Source: Macrobrachium rosenbergii
Taxonomy: Eukaryota > Arthropoda > Malacostraca > Decapoda > Palaemonidae
Assembly (NCBI RefSeq): GCF_040412425.1
Contig: NC_089781.1
Span: 53,731,986 to 53,795,985, forward strand
Length of the DNA: 64,000 nt
Direction of reading: 5' to 3'
In this document: positions 22,501-30,879 of the stretch, in pieces
Layout of the letters: the number at the start of each line of letters is the position of its first letter
How positions within the stretch are numbered: the first letter of the stretch is position 1
Made by a program: the position numbers and the translations under genes
Notes under the pieces: model-generated
The model's input: the letters and a program-made list of their open reading frames with translations, nothing else
Databases searched by the model: none
Told to the model about the DNA's origin: nothing

Positions 22501-22710
22501 GTATACATATCCTTTAATGAAAAAATACAGTAATTAGTGAATACACAGTGTTGCTCTACGAAAAAAGCAAATTAGTGATAGTTTTAGAGATGTTGTACAG
22601 AAAAATTCGTGAATTGGTGAAGGTTCCTGTGTAAAATTAAAAGATATGTTCCTGAAAAATCTGCAACAAAGTGAAACGTGAAAAAGTGAAGCGTGTAAAG
22701 TGGGGTCGAT
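21825..22710. other. Right part of the TA-flanked DNA element, with two (TC)n runs
   Basis: Non-coding. (TC)n at 22217-22293 and at 22454-22498. A 25-28-base inverted pair around TTTTATTGATATTTTGCTGTG (about 21911 and, reversed, about 22322) brackets the first run. The end (about 22600-22710) carries GTGAAACGTGAAAAAGTGAA. Removing LINE-B copy 2 joins this piece to 13025-13429. Confidence 0.7.
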
Positions 22711-23277
22711 TATGTACATAACAAAGTAGTTTGACAAAGTACCTGTAAACATTACTGACTTGCAAATATCAAGTATTAAAATCCAAATAAAGAACGATAA
22801 TTATGTAGTTCATAATTTATGCAACCAACCTAATAAAAATTATGACATTGATAAACTTAAGTAATTTTAATGCTCACAGCTCAATATGGGACTTTAATTG
22901 TCCAATTCTAATAGAGCAAGAGGTAAAGTAGAAGAATTCATGGAATCAGATTACATGTGCTGTATAAATGATGACGAAATCAGCACATATTATTAAAAAA
23001 CACATGGAACTTTTTCCTCAGTAGACTTAACTCTATGTACCTCAAGTGTAATGGACAGATTAGACTGGAATACAGTTGATGACTTGTATGCTAGTGATCA
23101 TTTCCCAATATTAATTTCATTATTACAAAATAATCCTGCCAAACATGTCACTCATTATAACATTTATAAAGCAGATTGGGAGTCACATGAACTACATACT
23201 AGGAATATCCCACCATTGGAGCATATAACAAATCATAATGAAACTAATCAAATTTCTTGTTAATTTCATTAAATGTA
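22711..23277 (+). pseudogene. LINE-B copy 1 ORF2, endonuclease part 2
   Basis: The frame resumes after the DNA element: YVHNK, DLQISSIKIQI near 22760, the AHSSIWDFN block near 22870 (the preceding GDFN is degraded), THGTFSSVDLTLC near 23000, ASDHFPILISLL near 23090 (catalytic His) and ADWESHELHTRNIPP near 23175. Several stops and frameshifts. It is cut at 23277 by the gypsy deletion element. Confidence 0.8.
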
Positions 23278-23653
23278 TAAAGTCTCTGCTGAGCAAGTTT
23301 TCCATGGTGACGTCCCATTTTCTTTGCCTCTACAATTCGTCACGCCTGGTGTGACGGGTCACACAAATCCAATCATTTAAACTATGTATATAATTGTTTA
23401 CCTGTCTCTGATTTGTATACCATGTATTCTTTCGCAGGCATCAAGGTTGTATTCAACTTCAATTCTGTCCAATTGTATAATTTAAAGTGTACTCGTTCAC
23501 TGTATTTATTGTTAATTATTATCGACCTCAGGTCACCCTTGTTCCCAATGTATTCCGCGGCGCGACATCAGTCTGCCGCTATATAAACCGCCTAGATCAC
23601 CAATAAAGCAGCAGTACCTTTTTCCTGCTCGTCTTTTTTTTGCACTTCTTAAA
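23278..23653 (+). repeat. Left LTR of the deleted gypsy element
   Basis: Contains the AAGTCTCTGCTGAGCAAG start, a TATATAAACCGCC box near 23580 followed by AATAAAGCAGCAG near 23602 (likely TATA-type promoter and polyadenylation signal), and ends TTTGCACTTCTTAAA. The start is imprecise by 1-3 bases. Confidence 0.85.
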
Positions 23654-24826
23654 GTAGTGACCCCGGAGTGGTTCCCGGAACCATTAGCAGACCCATACGG
23701 CAACTCAGTCTTGGCTCCAAGAACTATCTCACGCCCCCAGCGGTCTAACTACGGCGCTGTAACCAGTGTTCGGGCGTGCTGACTCTCGTCGGCAAATCAC
23801 CAGCATCATTAACGGACTCACACGGCGCGCTTCCAAGTGCATTTTGACGTGAGTATCCCACTCCAATCAAGAGGGCAAGAACGAGCATGGACGCGGACAT
23901 CCCCTTCCTCGTTCAGTTAACCGCTAACCTCGCCGATTCGGATGTCTGCCTCCCTCCCATATCACCCGCGCCTGCCCCTGCGCCGAGGCTCTCGCACTCC
24001 TCCACACCCCTGCCCGCGCCCCACACTCTCCCCTGCCCGGCAGGACAAGCAAGGGCCACCCTGGCCATAAGGCTGCCACTGTTCACTCAGGGGAACCTGA
24101 CGGCGTAGCTGTACAGGGTCGAGAGTCAATTCAGGCTGGCGGAACTCAATGACGAGGTGCTACAAGCAGACACAGTACTCAATGCCCTGCCGGAGGAGAT
24201 CTACAGGAAGCTCGTCCCTTGGGTGTCCGCCGCACACCCCCTCACCTACCACCTCCTGAAGAAGTCCTCTCGAGGCATGCTCCCTGCCGGTCGCCAAGTG
24301 AGCTGCCCGCGCCCTCGACCTCGCCATCAGCCTGTGGCAGGATTAGAGCGTCATGGAGTCATGGGGCATGATACAGGACCTCCTCACCCTCCCCGACACC
24401 GACGGCAGTGGAAATCAACTTGAAATAAGCTTGTCGCGGGAGCTCCTCCTCCGTCAGCTCCTCCCGGAGGTCCGCACACAAATGCCTGAGCCCTACGCCA
24501 TGCCCCTCGAGGTCCTGATCCGCACGGCGCAGCACCTGACGGGCTCTGTGAAGGCAACGAAGTGGGTACCAGTGCCCGCACTCCCCGTCAGCGCCATCCA
24601 GCAGGAGGAGGGCGCAGAGCAGGAGGTCAACGCCGTCACCAGGAGGCGCCCAACGCCTCACAACAGGTGGAATCCCCCGGGTCTTTGCCACTACCACAGG
24701 CGGTTCGGCAAGGATGCTCGGAACTGCCTGCCGCCCTGTCCAAAAAAACGGGGGAGGCAGCGCCAGCAGGACAGGCCGCCATGGCAACAGAAGAACCCAG
24801 GGGCCCAGAGCCAGTAGGCTTCTACG
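23654..24826 (+). pseudogene. Gag of the deleted gypsy element
   Basis: Starts at ATG 23887 (MDADIPFLVQLTANLADSD) with a Pro/Ser/Ala-rich stretch. The capsid-like part reads LPLFTQGNLTA, a stop at 24105, then YRVESQFRLAELNDEVLQAD and LNALPEEIYRKLVPWV. A shift near 24290 is followed by a frame (24353-24817) with LLTLPDTDGSGNQLEISLSR, LLRQLLPEVRTQMP and a Cys/His cluster CHYHRRFGKDARNCLPPC, the nucleocapsid-type knuckle with the last Cys beyond its usual place. Gag packages the element RNA. Stops and shifts make it defective. GC content is far above the neighbouring LINE. Confidence 0.8.
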
Positions 24827-25080
24827 TCCGTGACACCGTCTCCGGCAGGATGATGTTGGTTGACACTGGGGCCGTTAGATCAATCTTCCCGCTGTCCAGA
24901 GAGGACCACAAGCGAGCACCAGACCCAGCTGCCTCCCTGACGGCTGCCAACGGGTCCCCCATCCTCTCCTATGGCACCAGGCTCCTGTCGATCTCCATCC
25001 TTGCCAGAGATATTCCTGGGACTTCGTCGTCGTGGGCGTAAGGACCCTTCTCCTGGGTGCGGATTTCCTTGCTGAGAAAA
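24780..25080 (+). pseudogene. Retropepsin-like protease of the deleted gypsy element
   Basis: Aspartic protease that would cleave Gag-Pol. The active-site block is MMLVDTGAVRSIFPLSRED at about 24852-24910, with the DTGA signature. It continues as LTAANGSPILSYGTRLLSIS. After a shift near 25030 comes GVRTLLLGADFLAEKT, the flap-to-dimer end typical of gypsy proteases (LLGADFL). The frame then runs straight into integrase-type sequence at about 25080, so the deletion breakpoint lies here. Confidence 0.83.
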
Positions 25081-25469
25081 CCTACAGCGAGCCCCTCGTG
25101 GTCCCAGGCGAGCTAGTTACAGAGGACCACCACAACCCATCTGTCCAGAGGCTTCGCGACATAGTCAGCAAGTTCGGCCCCTGCAAGTGGACATATACCG
25201 ACAGGTCGGCCACCTTCAAGCCGCCCGGCCTGTCCTCCACCACCCACGTCTTCGTCAGGGATGATGCCATCCGCCCACCACTGACCAGGCCCTACAGGGG
25301 GCCCTTCTGCGTGCTGGAGCGGAACAACAAGGCGTTCCTGCTCGCCCTTCATGGGAAGAATGACTGGGTGTTGGTAGACCGCGTCAAGCCCGCCCTCCTG
25401 GAGGACACAGACGTCACCACACCGCACCCTCCACCTGGAGAGCCGTCGCTGCAGCCAGCCCCCCCATAA
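25080..25469 (+). pseudogene. Integrase C-terminal region fused to the protease end
   Basis: Open in the frame of the protease end: SEPLVVPGELVTED, LRDIVSKFGPCKWTYTDRSA, THVFVRDDAIRPPLTRPYRG and WVLVDRVKPALLED, ending in a Pro-rich tail. This is the small C-terminal (GPF/SH3-like) region that follows the integrase core in this group. RT, RNase H and the catalytic core, normally about 2.5 kb between protease and this part, are absent. The fusion is in frame but produces no enzyme. Confidence 0.8.
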
Positions 25470-25643
25470 GAAGCGGGCACGCGGTCGCCCCCGAAAGCAC
25501 CCGCCCACACCCACAGTCAGCTGCCCCCACACACAGGGTGTCTCCCCGATGTCCTCACGCAGCCGTGGCACCCTTCAGCGCCCCAGCATATACGCCGACT
25601 AACCAGACGTTACCCACGTCTTGGGGGCGGGGGGGAGTATTTG

Positions 25644-26022
25644 CAAAGTCTCTGCTGAGCAAGTTTTCTATGGTGACATCCCATTTTCTTTGCCTCTACA
25701 ATTCGTCACACCTGGCGTGACGGGTCACGCAAATCCAATCATTTAAACTGTATATAATTGTTTACCTGTCTCCGATTTGTATACCATGTATTCTTCTTTC
25801 GCAGACATCAAGATTGTATTTAACTTCAATTCTGTCCTTTTGTATAATTTGAAGTGTACTCGTTCACTGTATTTATATTGTTAATTATTATCGACCTCAG
25901 GTCACCCTTGTTCCCATTGTATTCCACGGTGCGACGTCAGTCTGCCGCTATATAAACTGCCTGGATCACCAATAAAGCAGCAGCACCTTTTTCCTGCTCG
26001 TCTTTTTTTTGCACCTCTTAAA
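25644..26022 (+). repeat. Right LTR of the deleted gypsy element
   Basis: Direct repeat of 23278-23653 with scattered substitutions and a few indels, ending TTTGCACCTCTTAAA and followed by the target copy ATGTA. A rough by-eye comparison suggests mid-90s percent identity, so the insertion is much younger than its LINE-B host. Confidence 0.85.
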
Positions 26023-26028
26023 AATGTA

Positions 26029-27880
26029 CTGCTATTAAAGCAATCCCAAAATCAGTATCTCATCCAACAAAACACAAAGTTCCATGGTGGTCTGATAAGC
26101 TAACAGAAGTAATAAAAATAAAACGTTCTATAGGGAGATGATAGTTTGAATAAAAAATTCAATGAAAAGAATAAAACATTACTGATATTAGAAGGAACTT
26201 TATAGAAAATTATTATATTATCATTTTTAGAAATTGACACATTAAAACCTCTATATAACAAATTATCTGCAAAATTTAAAAAGCAAGTAATTCAAGGAAG
26301 AATCGTTTCATGGAGGAAATATGTATCAGGTCTCTCTAATAATATTCTCATACAAAAAGTATGGGAAAAATTCAGGAAGATAAATGGTACCCATGTTAAA
26401 CCACCTAGACGTGCCATATTAAGAGATGGAAAAGAATATTTGATCTGAAAGAAATAAGTAATGCAATAGGAGAAAACTTGGCCAATGTAAATAGTGACAA
26501 AAATTTAAATGAACGCTTCTGCACAAAGAAAAATAATATAGAATTAATAACAATAAATTTTGAAACAATAGAAGATTTATATTATAATAAAAAATTTAAT
26601 ATGGAAGAGTTAGAATATGCTGTCTTGAACAGCAATAAATCTGCTCCTGGAGGTGACAATATTTATTTTAAGATGATCTGCCACATAGCAGCTTTGGCAG
26701 AGTCGTACTTATTATAGTTTTTCAATTATTTATGGCTTCGAAATTCATTTCCTGGTGAATGGCATAAAGCTATAATTCCTATCCCCAAACCTGGAAAGGA
26801 ATCCACTAATGTAAATAATTACAGACCAATTTCTTTAGCAAGTTGCTTATGCAGATTACTAGAGAAAATGGTAAATGCTCAATTAGCATGTTACACTCGA
26901 GAAAATAAAATTCAGACTCCCACTCAATTTGGGTCACAATGTAGCAGATCTACACTGGATTCTCTATCCAACTTAGAAGACCACATACTTAGAGGATTTG
27001 AACGAAAACAAATTACTGTAGCTGTCTTTTTTGACTTTGAAAAGCCGTGATACTACATGGAGGTGTGCAATATTAAAAACGTTACATATAAAAGTATTCG
27101 AGGACATTTACCTAGGTTTATCCAAAACTTTTTGACAGATCACACTTCTCACGTGAAAATTGATGATGTATTGTCAAGTACATTTCCAACTGAAAATGGT
27201 GTTCCACAAGGAAGCGTCCTTGGTGGCACACTGTTTACTTTAGAAATAAATGATATCAGCAATAATCTAACTGTTGTAATTAAAAGTAACTTGTATATGG
27301 ATGATTTTGCCATGCATGTATTATTCAGCACCTTGCATAAAACGTGTAGAATGAATAATTAATAAAAGCATAACAATGGATGAATGGGCCTCAACTGTAG
27401 GCTTTAAATTTTCCATAGATAAAACTCAGCAATCACGTTTTATAAAAATAAAAATTGGAAAAAAGGTGACGAAATAGATTTAAAAATCAGAAACCATAGT
27501 ATACCTATTGGCCAAACAGCAAAATTTTTGTTAGTATTTGATACTTGCTTGAATTGGAAAGCACACATAACATACATGAAATCAAAATGTAAAAGAGCAT
27601 TAAATCTAATTAAAAAAACTATTGAACACTACTTGGGGAGCCAATAGACATACCCTTACTGTACTGTATAAAGCAACAGTGCTGTCTGTCATTGATTATG
27701 GAAGCAAAATACATGGCTGTGCATCAGATGCAATGCTGAAAATGTTAGACCTAGTGCATAACGAAGGCCTCAGAATATGTTCCGGAGCCTTTAGATCATC
27801 AACAAAATCATCTTTACAAGTTGGATGTGGTGAATTACCTCTCTCTCTCTCTCTCTCTCTCTCCTTAGAGAGTTAGTAAC
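26029..27880 (+). pseudogene. LINE-B copy 1 reverse transcriptase
   Basis: Resumes right after the gypsy deletion element. Linker block VWEKFRKINGTHVKPP near 26365. RT frames: 26478-26717 with SNKSAPGGDNIYFKMI; 26868-27050 with TQFGSQCSRSTLDSL and VAVFFDFEK (motif A); 27057-27362 with ENGVPQGSVLGGTLFTLEI (motif B) and LYMDDFAM (motif C, near 27295). Thumb region 27622-27840 has ATVLSVIDYGSKI and GLRICSGAFRSSTKSSLQVG. A (TC)n run at 27841-27862 replaces LINE sequence at PLSL. Numerous shifts and stops, but all palm motifs are still legible. Confidence 0.87.
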
Positions 27881-28930
27881 AATGAAGAGTGCCATGAGAG
27901 ACAGGTGATTCACCAACCAAAAAATTATTTGAATTAAGAGTTGTATTTATTAACAATCATTTACCACCTTTCCCAATTAGAGCTAGAAGATGAAATGAAA
28001 ATTTGCACACACTTAAAATATTTATAAAAAAGTTACTCATATGCCCCAGAACACCATAGACAACATACAGTAGAACATAATCTGAAAAGGTCCACATTAT
28101 GCAATTCACACAGACAGAGCTGAGTCACAATACGGAGTGGGATATGCCGCAGTATCCCAAGACAAAACGTATCAGTTCTCTCTGCCTAATAATACCTCAG
28201 TATTTACAGCTGAGTTATGTGCAATAGCATCAGCCATAAAAATAACTAAAGAAGCCTCATTTAATTATTTCGTGATTTTTAGCGACTCCAGGAGCACTAT
28301 AGAAGTCATTCAAAGATATTATCCAAAAAATAATATTGTACAACAGATTAAGTTTTCACTCCATCAGTTGTATAATAATGGAAAAATATTGGAATATGTT
28401 GGATTCCTGCCCACGTAGGGATTAAAGGAAGCGAAGAGGCTCATAAAGCAGCTGAAGAAGCAGTCCACATGACAAGAGTAAATATAAACATCCCTATTAG
28501 TGACTATAAGGTATATAAAAACAATCATTGTAAATAAATGGCAAAATATATGGAATGAGGAACCCATAAATAATAAATTGAAACAAAATCCTGTGTTGGA
28601 AAATGGAGTTCATCATATCAGAGAGAGACACACACACAAGCAATTCTGACGCATCTTTGAATAGGCCATACTCGTTTGACACATGGACACTTAATGAGCA
28701 GTCTACATGGCCCTCCTCCTCCTCCTCCTCCCCCCCCCAGATGCTAAGAGTACAAAGTGATGATAACAGTTAAATGAGCGTCTTGTGAATGTCCAAAATA
28801 TAACCAGCTGCAATTATCAACTTTTGGAAGTAAATCGATTAGGAAAATTTGGTCAGAATCTTCTGCATTTTCAATAACTCTGATTTTAATGTTCATGAGG
28901 AACTATGATTTAATTAACAAAATATCATAA
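27881..28930 (+). pseudogene. LINE-B copy 1 RNase H and C-terminal zinc motif
   Basis: RNase H blocks: the YTDGS position reads HTDRAES near 28110 (degraded), GYAAVSQDKTYQFSLPNNTS near 28142, FTAELCAIASAIKI near 28205 and FSDSRSTIEVI near 28280. GFLPTHVGIKGSEEA-type sequence near 28410 lies across a frameshift. The tail with the zinc motif (28640-28830) is badly broken and includes a (CTC)n(C)n stretch at 28714-28737. Clearly homologous to 20325-21436 but more decayed. Confidence 0.82.
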
Positions 28931-29158
28931 GTAAATAATAAAAATACGAAAACCGTTAGGGTGCTTAATGAATTTTAAAACAAATTTTAAAATATTACTT
29001 AACTTATTCTGAATTTAATATACATTTTTAGTGTGTATACATTTAGAAATGTGTATAGTATATAGAAATGTATTTATTGTGTGTGTGTGTTCCAGCATGA
29101 GAGCATATGCCATTGTGCAGTTTTTCATTTTCTTTCATTCATCACCATACTGAATGAC

Positions 29159-29173
29159 CTATTTAGTCCTAGT
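29159..29173 (+). repeat. Target-site duplication, left side, SINE
   Basis: CTATTTAGTCCTAGT here and CTATTTGGTCTTAGT at 29422-29436: 15 bp with two mismatches, in LINE-B 3' UTR sequence. Confidence 0.75.
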
Positions 29174-29421
29174 TAAAAAAAAAAAGTATATCTTAGTTTA
29201 ACCAGACCACTGAGCTGATTAACAGCTCTCCTAGGGCTGGCCCGAAGGGTTAGATTTATTTTACGTGGCTAAGAACCAACTGGTTACCTAGCAACGGGAT
29301 CTACAGCTTATTGTGGGATCTGAACCACATTATGATGAGAAATGAATTTCTATCACCAGAAATAAATTCCTCTAATTCTTCATTAGCTGGTAGGAGAGTC
29401 GAACGCTGGGCCAACGAAGAA
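29174..29421 (-). mobile_element. tRNA-derived SINE with LINE-B-type tail
   Basis: About 248 bp in reverse orientation. Read on the minus strand, it starts near GTTGGCCCAGCGTTCGACTC, where GTTCGACTC resembles a tRNA B box. A central body follows (AATTCATTTCTCATC, then TGTGGTTCAGATCCCACAAT), and the 3' end is GGGCCAGCCCTAGGAGAGCT followed by CAGCTCAGTGGTCTGGTTAA and a T-rich run. That tail is nearly the same as the LINE-B 3' end. It is flanked by a 15-bp duplication. Transcription, if any, would be by RNA polymerase III; the A box is not convincing, so the head may be truncated. Confidence 0.8.
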
Positions 29422-29546
29422 CTATTTGGTCTTAGTGCCTGGCCTCTGGCCTAGACCTGGTATTTCATTCAAATCCCTGGGGCCAGCCCTATGAGAGCTG
29501 ATAATCAACTCAGTGGTCTGGTGAAACTGTTTTAGCAATAATAATG

Positions 29547-29556
29547 CTAGAATACT
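29547..29556 (+). repeat. Target-site duplication, right side, LINE-B copy 1
   Basis: CTAGAATACT, identical to 8485-8494. LINE-A sequence continues to the right. Confidence 0.85.
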
Positions 29557-30104
29557 GTTCTCCAGTGTGGATATCTACTTCTGACAGAGATTTATCGCTT
29601 TTAGATAGAATGGTTCGTGGTGGTAGGTTACTGTTTCCTTATAAGAGTAGTTATGACTTGGACCATTGACGGATGGTCTCGTTTGTCATTTTTTCATAAG
29701 TTGTATTTCAACAGAGATCGTTCACATTTATAATTGATCCCTGATCCCCTTTATCTGCCGAGAGCAACCAGATTTGCTGAACAGCAGCACCAATATGCAG
29801 TAAATGTGCCTCACTGTCGAACCTGTCAGTTCTAGAGGTCTTACTTCCTCACAGTCCGTTGGACTGTGGAACAGACTCCCAGGGGGTGTCGTGCAATTGG
29901 AACTTCAGAAGTTCAAGCGAAGGTGCAATGCATTACTACCATAATACTAATCTCCTTGCATTAAATACTTTTTTATCTATTTGTTAATTTATTACTTCAT
30001 TTTTTCTTTTTTAATTTTAAGTGGGATCTCTTCTTTCTGTATTTCCCTTTACCTCCTCTTACAGTACTTCTTCCTAACGAACAGCATATTCTTTGGAAAC
30101 TTGA
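29557..30104 (+). pseudogene. LINE-A C-terminal region and 3' UTR
   Basis: It continues LINE-A after the insert: VWISTSDRDLSLLDRMVRGG near 29565, then a degraded block ending with a W-N-x-L-P-type region (near 29870-29930; CCGTTGGACTGTGG, then GAACTTCAGAAGTTCAAGCG). The 3' UTR (29950-30104) is pyrimidine-rich. There is no RNase H domain, unlike LINE-B and LINE-C, so LINE-A belongs to a different branch (CR1/Jockey-like). Confidence 0.75.
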
Positions 30105-30459
30105 AAGGAATAACAGAAAAGTTCTGGACACTTTAAGACATAAAGTAGGATGAAATCCCAAGTGGGATGTTAATTTGTCTTTAGTCCAACTGTCATTGAA
30201 TGCCAGATATCATACTAGCATTCAAACAACACCAAGAAAGGCTTTAATCAGGTATGAACCGTTACTACCAAGTGAATGGCTAAGTCAGCCAATCCACCTT
30301 AACTGCTCTGAAGATATTATCAAGATTAGATTGAGTAGCTTCAAAGTAATACATAAACAGTTGTATATGAGCTTTGAAGAAGCTCAGAAAGTTATGGTGG
30401 ACAGGTATCAAGAAGGATTAAAGCCAGTAGATTATAAGATTGTGACAAAGTGTTCATGA
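30105..30459 (+). pseudogene. Outer gypsy element, integrase C-terminal half
   Basis: It resumes the integrase interrupted at 6438: ERNNRKVLDTLRHK, a TGA at about 30151, then NPKWDVNLSLVQLSLNARYH and TSIQTTPRKALIRYEPLLPS, the core end and GPY/F-like region of gypsy integrases. Ends at the stop in 30459. Together with 4715-6438 it reconstructs the usual pol order without gaps beyond a few codons. It places LINE-A and everything within it as later insertions. Confidence 0.83.
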
Positions 30460-30879
30460 AAAGAAAAGTAAGGAGTGGAGTGAACTATAAGGTAGTGACC
30501 AAATTTACTGAATCATTCAAAATCACAGAGGCTAAAGAAACAAAAGTGAGAACTTAAGAAGTTTGGAAAACAGAGGAGACTGAAGAAAGAGAAGAAAAGT
30601 CTTGGAGGAGAAAACTAGATATAATTCAAGGAACAGGAAAATCAGATTCCAGTAAAATGCTTTATATTGTTGATTGTTTGTTCCTTATTGTTCTGTACAT
30701 TTAATTTCTTTATTGCTAAGTTTACCTTTGTTAGTTGACTTAGTAGTAAATAGCTTTTTTATTGCTGCAGCTCTTACTTTAACTATTTGATTCTGCAGCA
30801 AATTTTTGGGGTTGAAAGTGTACTAACTTCGAATATACTTTTCTTAGATTAAAATGGGAGTAGTTAGGAAACAAAAAAA

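Larger units (their letters stand above)
13025..22710. mobile_element. TA-flanked non-autonomous DNA element, about 1.29 kb own length, hosting LINE-B copy 2
   Basis: Own pieces are 13025-13429 and 21825-22710. Flanking TA at 13023-13024 and 22711-22712 exactly restores the LINE-B reading frame when the insert is removed, which proves the insertion boundaries. Ends are GTAGACCCC and, from the right end inward, ATCGACCCC; the inverted repeat is short. The right part contains a block rich in GTGAA repeats (22600-22700) and two (TC)n runs. The left part is an imperfect tandem array. No transposase is visible; the ends look pogo-like, but the family is uncertain. Confidence 0.7.
23278..26023 (+). 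mobile_element. Internally deleted gypsy-type LTR retrotransposon
   Basis: About 2.75 kb, GC-rich in its middle unlike its surroundings. LTRs of about 376-380 bp (23278-23653 and 25644-26022) enclose only about 2 kb. Target duplication ATGTA (23273-23277 and 26024-26028). A primer-binding region follows the left LTR (TAGTGACCCCGGAGTGG) and a G-rich polypurine tract (GGGGGCGGGGGGGAGT) precedes the right LTR. Gag, protease and the integrase C-terminus remain; the whole RT, RNase H and integrase core is gone. It interrupts LINE-B copy 1 ORF2 in the endonuclease-RT linker. Confidence 0.87.
8495..29546 (+). mobile_element. LINE-B copy 1, full length but carrying five insertions
   Basis: Non-LTR retrotransposon of the RNase H-bearing I/Jockey group. 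It starts with the shared LINE-B 5' end (CCCTCTTGACTTGGGACCAC) and ends with a short (AAT)n-like tail. It is flanked by a perfect 10-bp duplication. Own pieces: 8495-8589, 9576-9623, 10757-13024, 22711-23277, 26024-29173 and 29422-29546. ORF1 encodes a CCHC gag-like protein; ORF2 encodes endonuclease, RT, RNase H and a C-terminal zinc motif. All are riddled with stops and frameshifts, more than in copy 2, so copy 1 is older, as nesting demands. Confidence 0.85.
28931..29546 (+). other. LINE-B copy 1 3' UTR, split by a SINE
   Basis: Homologous to 21437-21812. It contains a GTGTGT run near 29078 and the GAATGACCTATTTAGTCCTAG block, is interrupted at 29174-29421 by an antisense SINE, then continues with CTGGCCTCTGGCCTAGACCT and the shared tail (29477-29532) to ATAATAATG. 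Confidence 0.82.
6440..30104 (+). mobile_element. LINE-A (CR1/Jockey-like LINE), interrupted by LINE-B copy 1
   Basis: The outer LINE occupies 6440-8494 and 29557-30104; all between is later insertion. It is 5'-truncated inside the endonuclease domain. Left parts encode endonuclease and reverse transcriptase; the right part encodes the usual C-terminal region after RT (LEYCSPVW, then a trailing LP/W-type block) and a 3' UTR with pyrimidine runs. It sits within the integrase gene of the outer gypsy element: MVTIQP is left of it and ERNNRKVLDTLRHK right of it. The exact junctions are uncertain by 10-20 bases, and I could not find a clean target duplication. Confidence 0.75.

Noticed and set aside
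24359..24787. Minus-strand GC-rich open frames here and at 25113-25571
   Set aside because: Shadows of the gypsy gag-protease-integrase coding strand; no family motif is seen in these frames.
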